NCBI GenBank assembly: GCA_037349315.1
Contig: JBAIAC010000260.1
Span: 62,001-126,000 of the forward strand
Length of the DNA stretch: 64,000 nucleotides
Direction of reading: 5' to 3'
Origin: Chelydra serpentina
Lineage: Eukaryota; Chordata; Testudines; Chelydridae
Positions within the stretch are counted from its first letter, which is position 1. Every line of letters starts with the position of its first letter. The translations under genes and the position numbers were made by a program. Under the pieces are notes generated by a model. The model saw nothing but the letters and a program-made list of their open reading frames with translations. It did no database searches and was not told where the DNA came from. Shown piece after piece: positions 1-10,007 of the stretch.

Positions 1-690
1 AATGTATCATTGTCGTAGTGGGAGTTATGAAGATTGGTTTTATATTTGCTGGTTTTGTACATAGCCTTTGTAAGTGCATGGGATCATCTTTGGAGCAAAG
101 AATGCCTGTTAAATGCGAGCACTTGACAGACAAAAGACGTTGCAGACCCCAATCCACATTGGGGCCGGGTCTGGAATGCAACTGGTTAGACTGGTTAGGG
201 CGCATGGGCAGGTGACTTGCCCATGTGATCCCAAAACTCCAGGGCAACTGAATCCTACGCAGGGAGAGGAAGAAAGGCTATAAAAGCCCTTGCAAGACCC
301 TTCCATTTTGTCTTCAGCTGGCTAAAGGGAGAGGCTCTCCACCCCCCCAAGGACATTCCTGAGGGGAACTGAACAAAGGACAAAGACACTAGGGGGTGTG
401 AGAGGCCGCTGGGCTCAGCTGGACCCAGGCTGATTCTACAGCCTGTAAAAAGGAAAATATCCGAATCCGGTGAGGCTTTTATCTGTGTTAACTTTGAATA
501 GACATAGACGTGCGTGTTTTATTTTATTTTACTAAGTAACTTGCTTTGTTCTGTCTGTCACTAATTGAACTCACTTAAATCCTATTTCCTGTACTTATTA
601 AAATCACTTTTTACTTATTAAGTTTCCTTGAGTACAAGTTGGTGCCGAGGGGAAAGCGAACAGTTGTGCATATCTTTCTATTACTTTATT
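1..690 (+). mobile_element. LTR-like sequence (possible ERV LTR)
   Basis: No gene is recognised. A TATAAAA box lies at 279-285, followed by a purine/pyrimidine-mixed transcribed-looking stretch and an AT-rich segment (500-630) with several TTATTAAAA-like tracts, the layout expected of a retroviral LTR. I cannot see a 5' TG terminus because the window begins inside it, and no target duplication is visible. It runs directly into the 57-bp minisatellite. It could also be a unique promoter region. Confidence 0.35.
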
Positions 691-696
691 TATTTA

Positions 697-872
697 TTAC
701 TGAGAGAGACGCTGTGTGCGTTACCCCACGTGGCCACCTGGTGCCGCTGTTGCTCTCTGAGAGAGACGCTGTGTGCATTACCCCACGTCGCCACCCGGTG
801 TCACTGTTGCTCTCTGAGAGAGACGCTGTGTGCATTACCCCACGTGGCCACCCGGTGTCACTGTCGCTTGTT
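697..872 (+). repeat. 57-bp E-box minisatellite, 3 copies
   Basis: About three tandem copies of a 57-bp unit that begins at the GAGAGAGACGCTGTG motif and contains CCCCACGTGGCC, with a palindromic CACGTG E-box. Copy 2 carries CACGTCG instead. The same unit recurs near 41.7, 46.4 and 60.5 kb. Because 57 is a multiple of three, it makes spurious open frames. Confidence 0.9.
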
Positions 873-1540
873 CGTTGTGGGCGGGGCGAGAAGAGAAAGT
901 TGTGGAGGTTGCAGAACAGGGTTTAGTTAATTTCACGTCACGATCCCCCCAGGCCCTTTCCCTGCAGACACACACCCGACATTCTGCCATGCTGGGGAAA
1001 CGCTTCGTCTCTTTACTCCAGTGGGGACCTGGCCCCTCCTGCCGGGGCTCAGCCCAGAGACATTTTCCAGCCTCCCCAGTAATACAGTCTGTGAAGGAAA
1101 CGCTAGAAAGGAGCAGAAGCAAAGGGGCTGGGCAGACTCCATAGGGGACACCGGCTGCTCCTGTTCCCTCCTGGGCCCCGGCCAAGCCCTGCTGCTGGCA
1201 GAGAACAGCCGCCCCATCGCCACCCCTGAGGCAGCCACATCTCGGGGCTCCCCAAACAGCCCCCCCCAACCCCAACCCCCTTTGGGGAGTGACTCGGGGC
1301 AGCAATTCCCCACCCGAACGAGGACAAAGGGCTGCAGATAAACTGGGGGGGGAAACATCCCAAATCTGGGGAGAATTGAAATGGCCCTTGGAGACTGATG
1401 GAGAAAATGGGGCAAAAGAAGAGACGGGAGAGTCCGTCATTGTGGGATTTCTGTAGCCACATGTGGTGAGGGGAGAGCAAAGGGGAAGAAGCGGAGAGAG
1501 AATTGTGATCAGTGTGTGAGAGGGACGTGGCACAAGGAAT
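873..1540. repeat. Segmental duplication module A (inverted copy at 41023-41700)
   Basis: This segment is the reverse complement of about 41023-41700, with high similarity by eye. No gene or transposon signature is recognised; it is GC-rich with short overlapping frames on both strands that do not resemble a known protein. The minisatellite beside it was duplicated with it, so the unit is minisatellite plus about 670 bp. Confidence 0.8.
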
Positions 1541-2340
1541 GTCAAGAACAGATGGCTTCTGAAGTTCTTGCCGGACATGACAGGGGAAAAGGTTCTGTCT
1601 GCCTAACAAGGGACTTGAACCCTGGACCCTCAGTCTGATCCTCTACCTGAGCTAGCCAGGATCACATGGGAAATGGACAAGTTTAGTACAGAAGAGAAAC
1701 TAGTCAAGAAAAAGAGGGCAGGAAACAATACAGAAAACCTGCTACTCTCTCTCTCTTAGCAGCCCTTGCCCCAGTCTGCTCCCCCATCCGGTGCCCTGAG
1801 ACCTTCTTCTTTTTTTATTTAAATAACGGATCCAGGAGAAAACACGGTTATACAAAGCAAAACGAAATCACTGACAAAAATGCCATTGAGGAAGAGGGCG
1901 GATTTTTATGAGCTTGCGCTGTGCAGATTTTTCTATACAGTGCAAGACAGAAAGGGGGGGGGGGTTCAACCCTTGACATCTACAACTCCCCAAAACTCTA
2001 CAACATTTAAAAGTCCACAATATTCTCGAGGCTCTGGGGATTCCAAAACTCCAGAAAGCTTTGGGGCCTCAAGAACTCCAAACAGCTCATCTTCCCTGTC
2101 TCCAGATGCACGAGAGCTTTTGGTCAGGATGGCTTGACAAAATGGTCACAATAGGTTGGGGCTCTAGAACTTGCCACCTTGGCTACCGCTGGCTGCAGTC
2201 CTGCGGTTTGACCCAATGGTTGGGATTCTCACAGCTTCACCTGATGCCCACAAGTCTGGCCCTTGTGTTAGCTGCCACACTTTTCCTCTTGCCCACATGA
2301 CACTTAAGGAAAGGAGTGCCAGGGCCAGGCTTCACAGTCA
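1537..2340. repeat. Segmental duplication module B (direct copy at 45227-46024)
   Basis: It matches 45227-46024 in direct orientation, including a Lys-type tRNA pseudogene at its start and an AT-rich part with a G homopolymer near 1961. Part of it recurs at 55080-55440 and inverted at 33700-33830, so the module was copied at least four times. No coding gene is recognised; open frames through it differ between copies. Confidence 0.8.
1600..1661 (-). pseudogene. tRNA-Lys-like pseudogene lacking the anticodon loop
   Basis: Read on the minus strand, it has a Lys-type acceptor start, A box (TAGCTCAG) and B box (GGTTCAAGTCC), but the anticodon loop is gone: the two stem strands are fused as TCAGACTGA, an 8-nt deletion relative to tRNA-Lys(TTT). 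It cannot decode. The copy at 45291-45355 has the same deletion, so the deletion preceded duplication of the module. Confidence 0.8.
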
Positions 2341-2470
2341 TAGCTACTCCATACGAAGCCAGTCAGGACTCTGCGGGAGCCTCCTCTCTCTGAGCAGACT
2401 GTCTCCAGGGCAAGAAGCTTCCCCAGCTTCGACCTTCCTGGGTCTGACTTTGGAGAACTCAGCCAGGCCA
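2341..2470 (-). mobile_element. Antisense fragment of the TGTAACAAAG-type LTR
   Basis: The sequence (CGAAGCCAGTCAGGACTCTG and onward) matches the reverse complement of the 3' part of the LTRs at 4190 and 23536. It is a truncated fragment; the remainder of the LTR is absent. Confidence 0.6.
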
Positions 2471-3288
2471 GCATGTGGGGCGGCTGCTGACGCTCTGTGG
2501 CCAACATCAGACTGTTGTGGGGAAGCAGGGCCAGTCCCCCTGGTGGGGCCTCTGACCGTTCCCCTTTACGGTGCTCACTCTTGTAGTGGGGAGGAGATTC
2601 TCTTCCAGAGGCTTTTCCCCAGCCGGCGAGAAGCAGGGAAACACCCAGGCTCCCAGGGTGCTATTGACCAAACCCCCTCGAGCACAGGCGCACATTGGGA
2701 AGAGGGAAACTGCTCTACACACTCGCCCGGGCAGCTGCCCAGTGTCTTTGGTGAGTCCGGAAGGGCAAAGGCTGGACTGGGAGCCCCTGGGGCTCATGCC
2801 CTAGCCTGTGTGACGCCCCACCCCCACCTCCTTCCCAGGGCTATTGCTGAACCCAGAGCATTGGCCACACGGTCTTTCTTCCTCCAGAGGGAAGAAAAAG
2901 AGGAAGGGTTCTTGGGACTTTTTTTTTATCTCTGGCCCAGCTCACCAGGCTCCGCCTCCTCCCTCTCCCCCAAAGCGCTGCCGCTCCGCCTCCCTCCCAG
3001 GCTTGCTGCACGCCGAACAGCTGGGGCGCGGCAAGCCTGGGAGGGAGGAAAAGCGGATTGGCGGCGGCAGCTCCGGACTCGGAGGTGAGTTGGGGCCGGG
3101 CGCGAGGAGCTGCCGGTGGGTGCTCTGCTGCTTCGCTCCCCTCCCTCCCTGGGGGGGGAATGCAGCGGGCCCAGGGATTTGGGGAAGGGGGGCGGGGGTG
3201 GAGCGCCTGGCCCCACAGCGCTTCCTGCCAGCCCCAGACTGCGCTGTCTGGGCCTGCTCCTGTGGGTGTGAGCCTCCCTCCTGACTCC
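2471..3288. other. GC/CpG-rich region with an 18-bp inverted repeat; no gene recognised
   Basis: The sequence becomes CpG-rich toward 2960-3130. An 18-bp perfect inverted repeat occupies 2989-3006 and 3031-3048 with a 24-base loop. A GGAGGTGAGT splice-donor-like motif follows near 3081. This could be an untranslated first exon or simply GC-rich duplicated DNA; a related inverted motif occurs at 34150-34200. No protein resembles a known family. Confidence 0.4.
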
Positions 3289-3416
3289 TAAGGACTCAGC
3301 AGGAGCAAGGGGCCTGTCCAGGAAATGGCCAGGGCTTCTGGGAACCCGGGGGTGGCTCTGGACACCACCAGGAGTCATTTCGCTCCCAGCACACAAGGGA
3401 ACTTAAAAAGCTGAGA

Positions 3417-3481
3417 GCCCAGACATGGGGCTTGAACCCCAGACTAAGAGCTTGATGCTCTACTGACTGAGCTAGCCCAGT
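3417..3481 (-). pseudogene. tRNA-Lys(CTT)-like pseudogene
   Basis: The minus strand has an A box, a CTCTTAG anticodon loop (CTT) and a B box (GGTTCAAGCCC), but about 8 nt covering the 3' anticodon stem and variable loop are missing and the acceptor ends do not pair. The same defect is seen at 22755-22819 and 33873-33938, so a broken copy was propagated. Confidence 0.75.
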
Positions 3482-3843
3482 TCAGTGAGTGCAGCTGCCC
3501 CCTTCCACCACAAGAGCAGGCAGGCAAAACAGAGGCAAAACAAAGTCCCAGGAGCCCTTCCTCTTTTTCTCCATGGCCACAGCCCATCCGCAGGATTCCT
3601 CCTGCTCCTCCCTCCTGTGCCCCAGTGCCACGAAATCTCTGCACCTAGACAGCCGGTCCGGCCTCTGCCCCCCAATCCCCCATGCTTAAGCCTCCCGACC
3701 AAACCCTGCCCCTGGCTCCATAGAACTGAGTCTCATCTCGCTGGGAACTCGACTCCTTGTGCCCAGAGTGTCTCTGTCCCCTCCGTAGACAACCCGAGAA
3801 ACACAGTGTCCGTCTTTTCTAAAGAAGTGCTTGGAGAGACTTT

Positions 3844-3916
3844 TCCCATGTGGCCTAATGGAGCAGGCGTCTGACTGTGGATCAGACAATTGAGGGGTCA
3901 AGTCCCTTCGCGGTTG
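3844..3916 (+). pseudogene. tRNA-Arg-bodied locus with GTG (His) anticodon
   Basis: The body matches tRNA-Arg(TCG), including TGGCCTAATGG and the T arm, but the seven-base anticodon loop reads CTGTGGA, so the anticodon is GTG instead of TCG. The acceptor stem has mismatches near its end and the TTTT terminator present after its duplicate at 23184 is absent here. Probably a pseudogene; if transcribed it would be a chimeric tRNA. The 3' half of a copy with the same anticodon lies at 42868-42908. Confidence 0.75.
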
Positions 3917-4189
3917 TACTTTGTGCACTTTCCTCTTTGTACTGAACGTCCGGCTTTCTTCAGGGCTGGAGTATCTTCTTGGCCACTGTGGCTTCAGCTA
4001 CAGCCCCAGGAAGGAGTTTGTCAGGATTGCCTCCAAACTCTGGGGTACAGTCATGGGCACCTGCATGAAAGACCCCCAAAGCTTATTTTTACCAGCTTAG
4101 GATAAAAACGTCCCCAAGGCACAAAACCCTTTTGTCCTTGAACGGTACGCTGCCACCACCAAGTGATTTAAACAAACATTCAGGGAGGG

Positions 4190-4875
4190 TGTAACAAAGT
4201 GGGACTGTTCCTAATGTTTCCTCTGAATACTGTGTGGGTGCCTCAGTTTCCCCTATGCCTCAGTTTCCCCTCTGCATTTCTTAAGTCTCTAGGTGGTGGA
4301 ATAAGGGGTGTGATTGTTGCAAAGCCCTAGAGGGCCAGTGTGATGACCGAGAATGGCCGACACGCTGTCTCCTGGCAACTGCTGGCCTGGGCCCCTCCCC
4401 TGCAAAGGTGCCGGCTGAAGGGGTTGGGGAACAAAGGGATCAGGTGATCTCCTGGCCCAGGAAGGAGACAAAGGCAGAGGAGGGGCTGGAGAGTTTGGAG
4501 CTGGCTGGGCACATGGAGGGAGGTCCAGATGGGCTCTGGCCTCCCCACAACCCAAGATGGACCTGACTGAGGGGTCCTGCTCTCTGTACCTACAAGCTCT
4601 GGTTTAGACCCTGTTCCTATAGTCTAATAAACCTTCTGTTTTACTGGCTGGCTGAGAGTCACGTCTGATTGGAAGCTGGGGGGCAGGGCCCTCTGGCTTC
4701 CCCACGAGCCCCGCTGGGTGAAGAAGGGGATGCTGAACGCTCCGGGGTCAGACCCAGGAAGGTGGAAGCTGGGGAAGCTTCTTGCCCTGGAGACAGTCGG
4801 CTCAGCGAGGAGGCTCCTCCGGAGTCCTGACTGGCTTCGTACGGAGCAGTTCCAGAGCATCGCCTGGCAGGGGCA
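4190..4875 (+). mobile_element. ERV-type LTR, copy 1
   Basis: Begins TGTAACAAAGTGGG and contains an AATAAA polyadenylation signal at 4626-4631. The same sequence occurs at 23536-24220 and, truncated and reversed, at 42231-42652. I see no internal retroviral coding sequence, so it is either a solo LTR or was duplicated without its body. The exact 3' end is uncertain because all copies continue into shared flanking DNA. Confidence 0.6.
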
Positions 4876-4911
4876 TCGACAGAGCAGTGACTGGGGAGCT
4901 CAGGGCTGGGA

Positions 4912-5760
4912 TAGAAGGGTCCATGGGGGTGTCAGTGTGAGGGGGAGGGGCTGTGAGGGGGAGGGTCCATGGGGGTGTCAGTGTGAGGGGGGGGTGTGAG
5001 GGGGAGGGTCCATGGGGGTGTCAGTGTGAGGGGGAGGGTCCATGGGGGTGTCAGTGTGAGGGGGAGGGGCTGTGAGGGGGAGGGTCCATGGGGGTGTCAG
5101 TGTGAGGGGGAGGAGCTGTGAGGGGGGGGTCCATGGGGGAGTCAGTGTGAGGGGGAGGGGCTGTGAGGGGAGGGTCCATGGGGGTGTCGGTGTGAGGGGG
5201 AGGGGCTGTGAGGGGGGGTCCATGGGGGTGTCAGTGTGAAGGGGAGGGGCTGTGATGGGGAGGGTCCATGGGGGTGTCAGTGTGAAGGAGGAGGAGTTGT
5301 GAGGGGGAGGGTCCATGGGGGTGTCAGTGTGAGGGGGAGGGTCCATGGGGGTGTCAGTGTGAGGGGGAGGGGATGTGAGGGGGAGGGTCCATGGGGGAGT
5401 CAGTGTGAGGAGGAGGGGCTGTGATGGGGAGGGTCCATGGGGGTGTCAGTGTGAAGGGGAGGGGCTGTGAGGGGGAGGGTCCATGGGGGTGTCAGTGTGA
5501 GGGGGAGGGGATGTGAGGGGGAGGGTCCATGGGGGTGTCAGTGTGAGGGGGAGGGGCAGTGAGGGGGAGGGTCCATGGGGGAGTCAGTGTGAGGAGGAGG
5601 GGCTGTGATGGGGAGGGTTCATGGGGGAGTCAGTGTGAGGGGGAGGGACAATGGGGGGTCAGTGTGAGGGGGAGGGTCCATGGGGGTCTCAGTGTGAGGG
5701 GGAGGGGCAGTGAGGGGGAGGGTCCATGGGGGAGTCAGTGTGAGGGGGAGGGGCTGTGAG
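4912..5760 (+). repeat. 46-bp G-rich minisatellite array
   Basis: Tandem units of about 46 bp (TCCATGGGGGTGTCAGTGTG followed by a GAGGGG-rich part), with some 30-bp short units that lack the GGGGCTGTGAGGGGGA part. The array follows the LTR of module C. The same family appears inverted at 24247-24728 and expanded at 51400-52945. Open frames on both strands here are periodic and not genes. Confidence 0.92.
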
Positions 5761-6404
5761 AAGCTGGTCACCTCCAGGCAGCAGGAGCCCCCTGACATGG
5801 GAGTTGAACCGCCCCCTCCCCCCAGGTGCTTTGGGGGCCTAGAGCCCAGCATGGAGCTGCTGTCCCTGCAGGGCCCCTGGGAGTCACAGAGGGGTGATGT
5901 GAGGTTACTGCCCCGTCTGTCCTGGGCTGGGGGACTGGAGCCCCAGGAACAGCCCTGTGGGGACTCAGCCCTGTGGGGGATTCACTGTGTGTGGAAAAGC
6001 CCGTCTAGGAATGGGGATTCCCAGCTGCGTTACAGCGGCGTGACGGAGAGGAAAGAGTTAATGCTTTAGGACAGTCTGGGGGCGCTGGATGGGAAGGAGG
6101 GTGCCCGGCTCTCAGGCTGCAGAACGGCCAACCCCAAACGTTCAAAACCCTGAGCCAGTCTTAGCGAAAATCACGAGATGGGCTTTGAAATCATGAGATT
6201 ATGTAAAATTAATAGATTTGGGATCTTTTTATTTGCTTTCTGCTTGATGAGCCTTTAGGGCGCACGGGGGAGACATTGTGAATCTTTCTCCACAGCCACA
6301 AGGGCTAGAAACGTCCTGTGTCTTTAAGAGCGAAGGCTGAAATCATCACGTCTCCACCTGACTCCAGGAGCTGGGGCTTTAAGGAAAACAACAATTCTCA
6401 TCAG
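5761..6404. other. Non-repetitive-looking stretch, nothing recognised
   Basis: No tRNA, transposon terminus or convincing exon is visible. Short open frames are continuous with the minisatellite and not supported. Confidence 0.4.
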
Positions 6405-6830
6405 ACTCAAGGCAAAATCAGGAGCGTTGGCAGCACCGAGTGGGACGGAGTCTTTATTCCCCAGGATCCCCTGGAGCCGGGTTCCCAGCCTTGTTCTTTC
6501 TGTGGCCCCCGCCCAACATGGTATAAAAACTCCACAGCCCACCCGTGCCACAACGACTGTCTAACGCCGGCGCTGCTGGCTGGTTTAGTTTGGCAAATCC
6601 CCCCCTGAAACCTGCTCACTGCCCCCCCCCGTGGTGGCTCTGGACCCCTGGTTGGGAACGGCCTGGGATCTCTGTTCAGAAGGGGGGAGCAAAGTTGCTG
6701 CCTTTCCCAATGGCTGAACTCAGGCCCTTAGCGTGGGATATTCCTGCCCTGCCAGCGACCCCAGGAAATCTCACTGAGCCGCTGCCTGGCCCCAGGGACA
6801 GTCTCAGCCGGCAGGGCCCCAGGGGGCAAT
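6405..6830. repeat. Duplicated module K (direct copy at 52945-53310)
   Basis: Highly similar to 52945-53310. It contains a TATAAAA-type box (GGTATAAAAACTCC near 6520) between GC-rich segments, so an LTR or promoter origin is possible, but I cannot find termini. In both copies it sits close to a 46-bp minisatellite array, suggesting the minisatellite and this module travelled together. Confidence 0.7.
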
Positions 6831-7006
6831 GAAGCAGCTGGGTCAGGCTGGGAACCCTCATTCCCAGAGAAGTGCCCTGGCTCCCTGCTCAGCAGCTGAG
6901 AAGTCAATTCCCCCCACGCCCGATGAACCAGCCTGGAGCTCAGTGCAGCGCTGGGGGTTTCTCCTTTCACTCCACTGAAGGCTGCTATCAGATCTCCCAA
7001 AACCAG

Positions 7007-7092
7007 TGCTCCCCATGAGGCTTGAACTCACAATCACTCCATGCATCACTGCCCTATAAGTACTGCACATTAACCCTTTGTGCCACTGGAAA
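7007..7092 (-). pseudogene. tRNA-Ile(TAT) pseudogene with remnant intron
   Basis: The minus strand shows CCAGTGGC, the CTTATA half-loop of Ile(TAT), a shortened intron and the GTGAGTTCAAGCCTC T arm. Compared with the complete locus at 48920-49013, the intron and 3' anticodon stem are shortened and both acceptor ends have substitutions. It is probably not functional. Confidence 0.7.
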
Positions 7093-7195
7093 CCACACTG
7101 GGTAAACCACATTGACTAGATCTTGACCAACAATTCTGGACCTTGATACAAAACAATGGCTCCCCCTAAGAATGGGGTTGTGTGACCTGCCTTGT

Positions 7196-7361
7196 GTGGT
7201 GGAGAAATAGCTCAGCGCTTTGAGCGTTGGCTTGCTAAACCCAGGGTTGTGAGTTCAATCCTTGAGGGGGCCATTTGGGGCAAAAATTGGGGATTGGTCC
7301 TACTTTGAGCAGGGGGGTGGACTAGACCTACTAAGGGCCCTTCCAACCTTGATATTCTATG
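7196..7361 (+). mobile_element. tRNA-headed SINE with CR1-like tail
   Basis: A box TAGCTCAG and B box GAGTTCAATCC lie in the first 70 bases. The tail (GAGCAGGGGGGTGGACTAGA and CCTTCCAACCTTGATATTCTATG) matches the 3' end of the CR1 at 13400-13490. This is the architecture of the CR1-mobilised tRNA-related SINEs described in cryptodire turtles. Other copies are at 30164 and 47051. Confidence 0.85.
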
Positions 7362-7362
7362 T

Positions 7363-7572
7363 CCAGGCGCCCTCTTGTGGCCATTTCCTTTCCCTTCGTT
7401 CGGTGAAAAGCTTTGGGGTTTTGTGTACAAACTTTATTTCCTCAGGAGAGACCCAGGAGCGGGGGCTGCCTGCGTCTACCCAGCACCCACTAGATTAGAA
7501 GGTGACCGACAAACACCCTTAAGACGAGGCAGCCGTCAAAAAAATCATCTCCCCTCTTCCCTTGAGTGACAG
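7363..7572. repeat. Module D, 5' part (copy at 16421-16625)
   Basis: Direct match to 16421-16625, interrupted here by the LTR that follows and resuming at 8259. The target-site bases GACAG end this block. Confidence 0.8.
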
Positions 7573-8258
7573 TGTAGCAGGGTGGAACCCCGCTCCTGCC
7601 CTGAGGGGCTGAAAACAGCCCTAGGAGAGGGCTGAGGTGGAGAGCTGGGCTGATGAGTAAAGCAGCCACAGCTGTGGCCAGTTAATCAGGGCCCAGCTGG
7701 CCCTTATAAGAGGGCAGTGGGCCTGGAGCAAACCGACACTCTCCCTCTGCATGTAGAGGGAGAAGGGCCTGGCTGTAGGACCTAAGCAGGGTACCTGGAG
7801 TGGAGCAGGGCTGGGGAAAGGCCAAGGGAGCTGGGGAGCTCTGGCCTAGGAAAACCCAGGGTGCAGGCCTGGTAAGGACCGACCGGGTACTGGGGTTTCA
7901 GGGGTAACCCACGGGTAGGCTGAGGCAGCAGGTCCAAACCCCCTTTGCCTGTGATGAATGGCTTATACTGCAGTCTGCCCCAGGGCGCGGGGGGTAGCTG
8001 GTGACTGGCAGTAGCCTACGACTGAGGCGAGGTGGGGATAGTGGGTTGGGGGTTCCCCTGGGGAGGGGAGACCCAGATCTAGGGGTACTGCCAGGGGGCA
8101 GCACCCCAGTTAAAAGGGCACCGGGTCCTGGGAGGGACACGAGGCCAGAGAGTGGACAGGCGGATCACTGGCCTGCAGAGGGCGCTCCAGAGGCTGGTGA
8201 GCTAATTCCCTGGAGAAACCAGCAGGAGGCGCCGCAGGGGGAGTCCGACTCTGCTACA
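7573..8258 (+). mobile_element. Solo LTR with 5-bp target duplication (Ty3-like)
   Basis: The element has inverted termini TGTAGCAG and CTGCTACA and is flanked by GACAG on both sides (7568-7572 and 8259-8263). A TTATAAGAG TATA-like box lies near 7703. The duplicated module at 16421-17066 lacks it, giving an empty site near 16618-16640. A 5-bp duplication with TG..CA ends fits Ty3/Gypsy-type LTRs, though class cannot be fixed without internal sequence. Long frames within it are not genes. Confidence 0.85.
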
Positions 8259-8627
8259 GACAGCCTGAATCGTTCCTTGTCCGGGCAGAGCCCAAGGACT
8301 GGAACCAGCAGCAGCAACAAACCCTCAGTGCGTAGCAGGAACAACCCAAACTGTGCGTTCGAAGGAGCCTGTCTCCTTCCTTCGGGGGTCACGTTTGCCA
8401 TTAGGGTCATTGATTTTCATTTCCCTTCTCTGAGGGCAGAGATGGGGCTGGAGCCACCTCAGGCTGGGATGTGGAGCCCAGGTCCCCACCTGTCAGTCAC
8501 TCTGGGGACCTGTCTCTGCTCACAGCTGACAGGCTGCCTCCGGCCTCCCCAGCCAGCTCCTGAGCGCTGTGGGGGTGAGTCATTTGCCAAGCATCAGTGG
8601 CACACAGGAGAGGGCCTTTCTCCAGGT

Positions 8628-8699
8628 GCATTGGTGGTGTAGTGGTGAGCAGAGCTGCCCTCCAAGCAGTTGATCTGGGTTCGATTCCCAACCAATGCA
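8628..8699 (+). tRNA. tRNA-Gly(TCC)-like, unusual C33
   Basis: A 72-nt cloverleaf with a perfect 7-bp acceptor (GCATTGG/CCAATGC) and TCC anticodon. The loop reads CCTCCAA, so the near-universal U33 is a C. The T stem has one mismatch at its base. A TTTT lies at 8712-8715. It is the duplicate of the clean Gly(TCC) gene at 16995 and may be decaying. Confidence 0.8.
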
Positions 8700-8946
8700 G
8701 GGGTGTGAGGTTTTCCTGGCTGGGAATTGGTTAAATTTCAATCGCTTTGGATCAGTTTATCAATGGAAGGAGAGAATTAATGTCCCAACTCCCAGCAGGT
8801 CACTAAACACCCAGTGGGGGAAGAAAGGGGCGGGACTATCCAGTGAGCTGTTGGAGTCACCCTTGTATTACAATGTTTGGTTAATTTTTTTTTTAATTTT
8901 TCCTTTACTTCTCTCTCCTATTTAGACTCGGAGCCTTTAAGGGACT

Positions 8947-9963
8947 ATGGAGGCTGAGCGATCCGCTGTCGTGACCTGCACAGGATGTGCCATGTTTGTC
9001 TTTCTTCCACAGGATAGAAGCGACTTTGTCTGTACAAAGTGCAAGCTGATCTCCGTATTGAAGGAGAAGATTCAAGGTCTGGAGAAACGAGTATCAACCC
9101 TGCGTTCCATAAAAGAAAATGAGGAGTTCCTGGATAGACGTCAGGATAGGCTTCAGCGGGCACAGTGTTCTGAGGATTCAGAGCAGGCTACGCAGCGGGG
9201 ACAGAAGGCCAGTGAGGATAGTTGGCGGCATGTGACCTCCAGAAGAGGAAAGAGTATGAGACAAGTCCATGTACCAGAAACGCAGATTCAGATGAGCAAC
9301 CGTTTTCATGTTCGCTCCACAGCCACTAGTGCAGAGAGTGGAGTGAATGATGCATCTGAGGGAACAGAGCAGAAGGAGACTCCACTGATTGGAAGGCATG
9401 AGATGCACAGTCCTAGGGATGGGGGTTCCATGACCACCACTCCCAAGAGGAGGAGGAGGGTGGTGGTGGTCGGGGACTCTCTCCTCAGGGGGACTGAGTC
9501 ATCTATCTGCCGCCCTGACCGGGAAAACCGAGAGGTGTGTTGTTTGCCAGGGGCTAGGATTCGTGATGTGACGGAGAGACTGCCGAGACTCATCAAGCCC
9601 TCAGATCGCTACCCCTTCCTGCTTCTCCACGTGGGCACCAATGATACTGCCAAGAATGACCTTGAGCATATCACTGCAGACTACGTGGCTCTGGGAAGAA
9701 GGATAAAGGCGTTTGAGGCACAAGTGGTGTTCTCGTCTATCCTCCCTGTGGCAGGAAAAGGCCGGGGTAGAGACCGTCGAATCGTGCAAGTCAACGAATG
9801 GCTACGCAGATGGTGTCGGAAAGAAGGGTTTGGATTCTTTGACCATGGGATGGTGTTCCAAGAAGAAGGAGTGCTAGGCAGAGACGGGCTCCACCTGACG
9901 AAGAGAGGGAAGAGCATCTTTGGAAGCAGGCTGGCCAACCTAGAGAGGAGGGCTTTAAACTAG
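8947..9963 (+). CDS. CR1 ORF1 protein with esterase domain
   Basis: A 338-residue open frame. Residues 11-32 hold two CxxC pairs (C11/C14 and C29/C32), a probable zinc-binding module, followed by a short coiled-coil-like stretch (about 33-60) and a charged linker. Residues 170-330 form an SGNH/GDSL-type hydrolase: GDS with Ser178, GTND with Asn232, and DGLH with Asp313 and His316. CR1 ORF1 proteins with an esterase domain are known in vertebrates; the role is thought to lie in RNP or membrane interaction during retrotransposition. All expected catalytic residues are present. ORF2 begins a short distance downstream. The first ATG fits the family and I see no stop codons. Confidence 0.88.
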   Translation: MEAERSAVVTCTGCAMFVFLPQDRSDFVCTKCKLISVLKEKIQGLEKRVSTLRSIKENEEFLDRRQDRLQRAQCSEDSEQATQRGQKASEDSWRHVTSRRGKSMRQVHVPETQIQMSNRFHVRSTATSAESGVNDASEGTEQKETPLIGRHEMHSPRDGGSMTTTPKRRRRVVVVGDSLLRGTESSICRPDRENREVCCLPGARIRDVTERLPRLIKPSDRYPFLLLHVGTNDTAKNDLEHITADYVALGRRIKAFEAQVVFSSILPVAGKGRGRDRRIVQVNEWLRRWCRKEGFGFFDHGMVFQEEGVLGRDGLHLTKRGKSIFGSRLANLERRALN

Positions 9964-10007
9964 GTTCACCGGGGGAAGGAGACCAAAGCCCCGAGGTAAG
10001 TGGGGAA

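Larger units (their letters stand above)
3289..4900. repeat. Segmental duplication module C (direct copy at 22627-24245)
   Basis: Co-linear with 22627-24245: Lys(CTT)-like pseudogene, Arg-type tRNA, then a complete LTR. A third, internally deleted and inverted copy lies at about 42185-43020. Neither pairwise divergence nor gene order suggests exchange with a foreign genome; this looks like local duplication. Confidence 0.85.

Noticed and set aside
2171..3088. A 305-residue plus-strand frame
   Set aside because: It runs through module B, an LTR fragment and GC-rich DNA; the module B duplicate does not keep the frame.
5800..5830. GTTGAACC B-box-like motif
   Set aside because: No A box or acceptor nearby.
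4978..5852. Pro/His/Thr-rich and Gly-rich repeat proteins
   Set aside because: Translation of the 46-bp minisatellite; period not in frame and broken in other copies.
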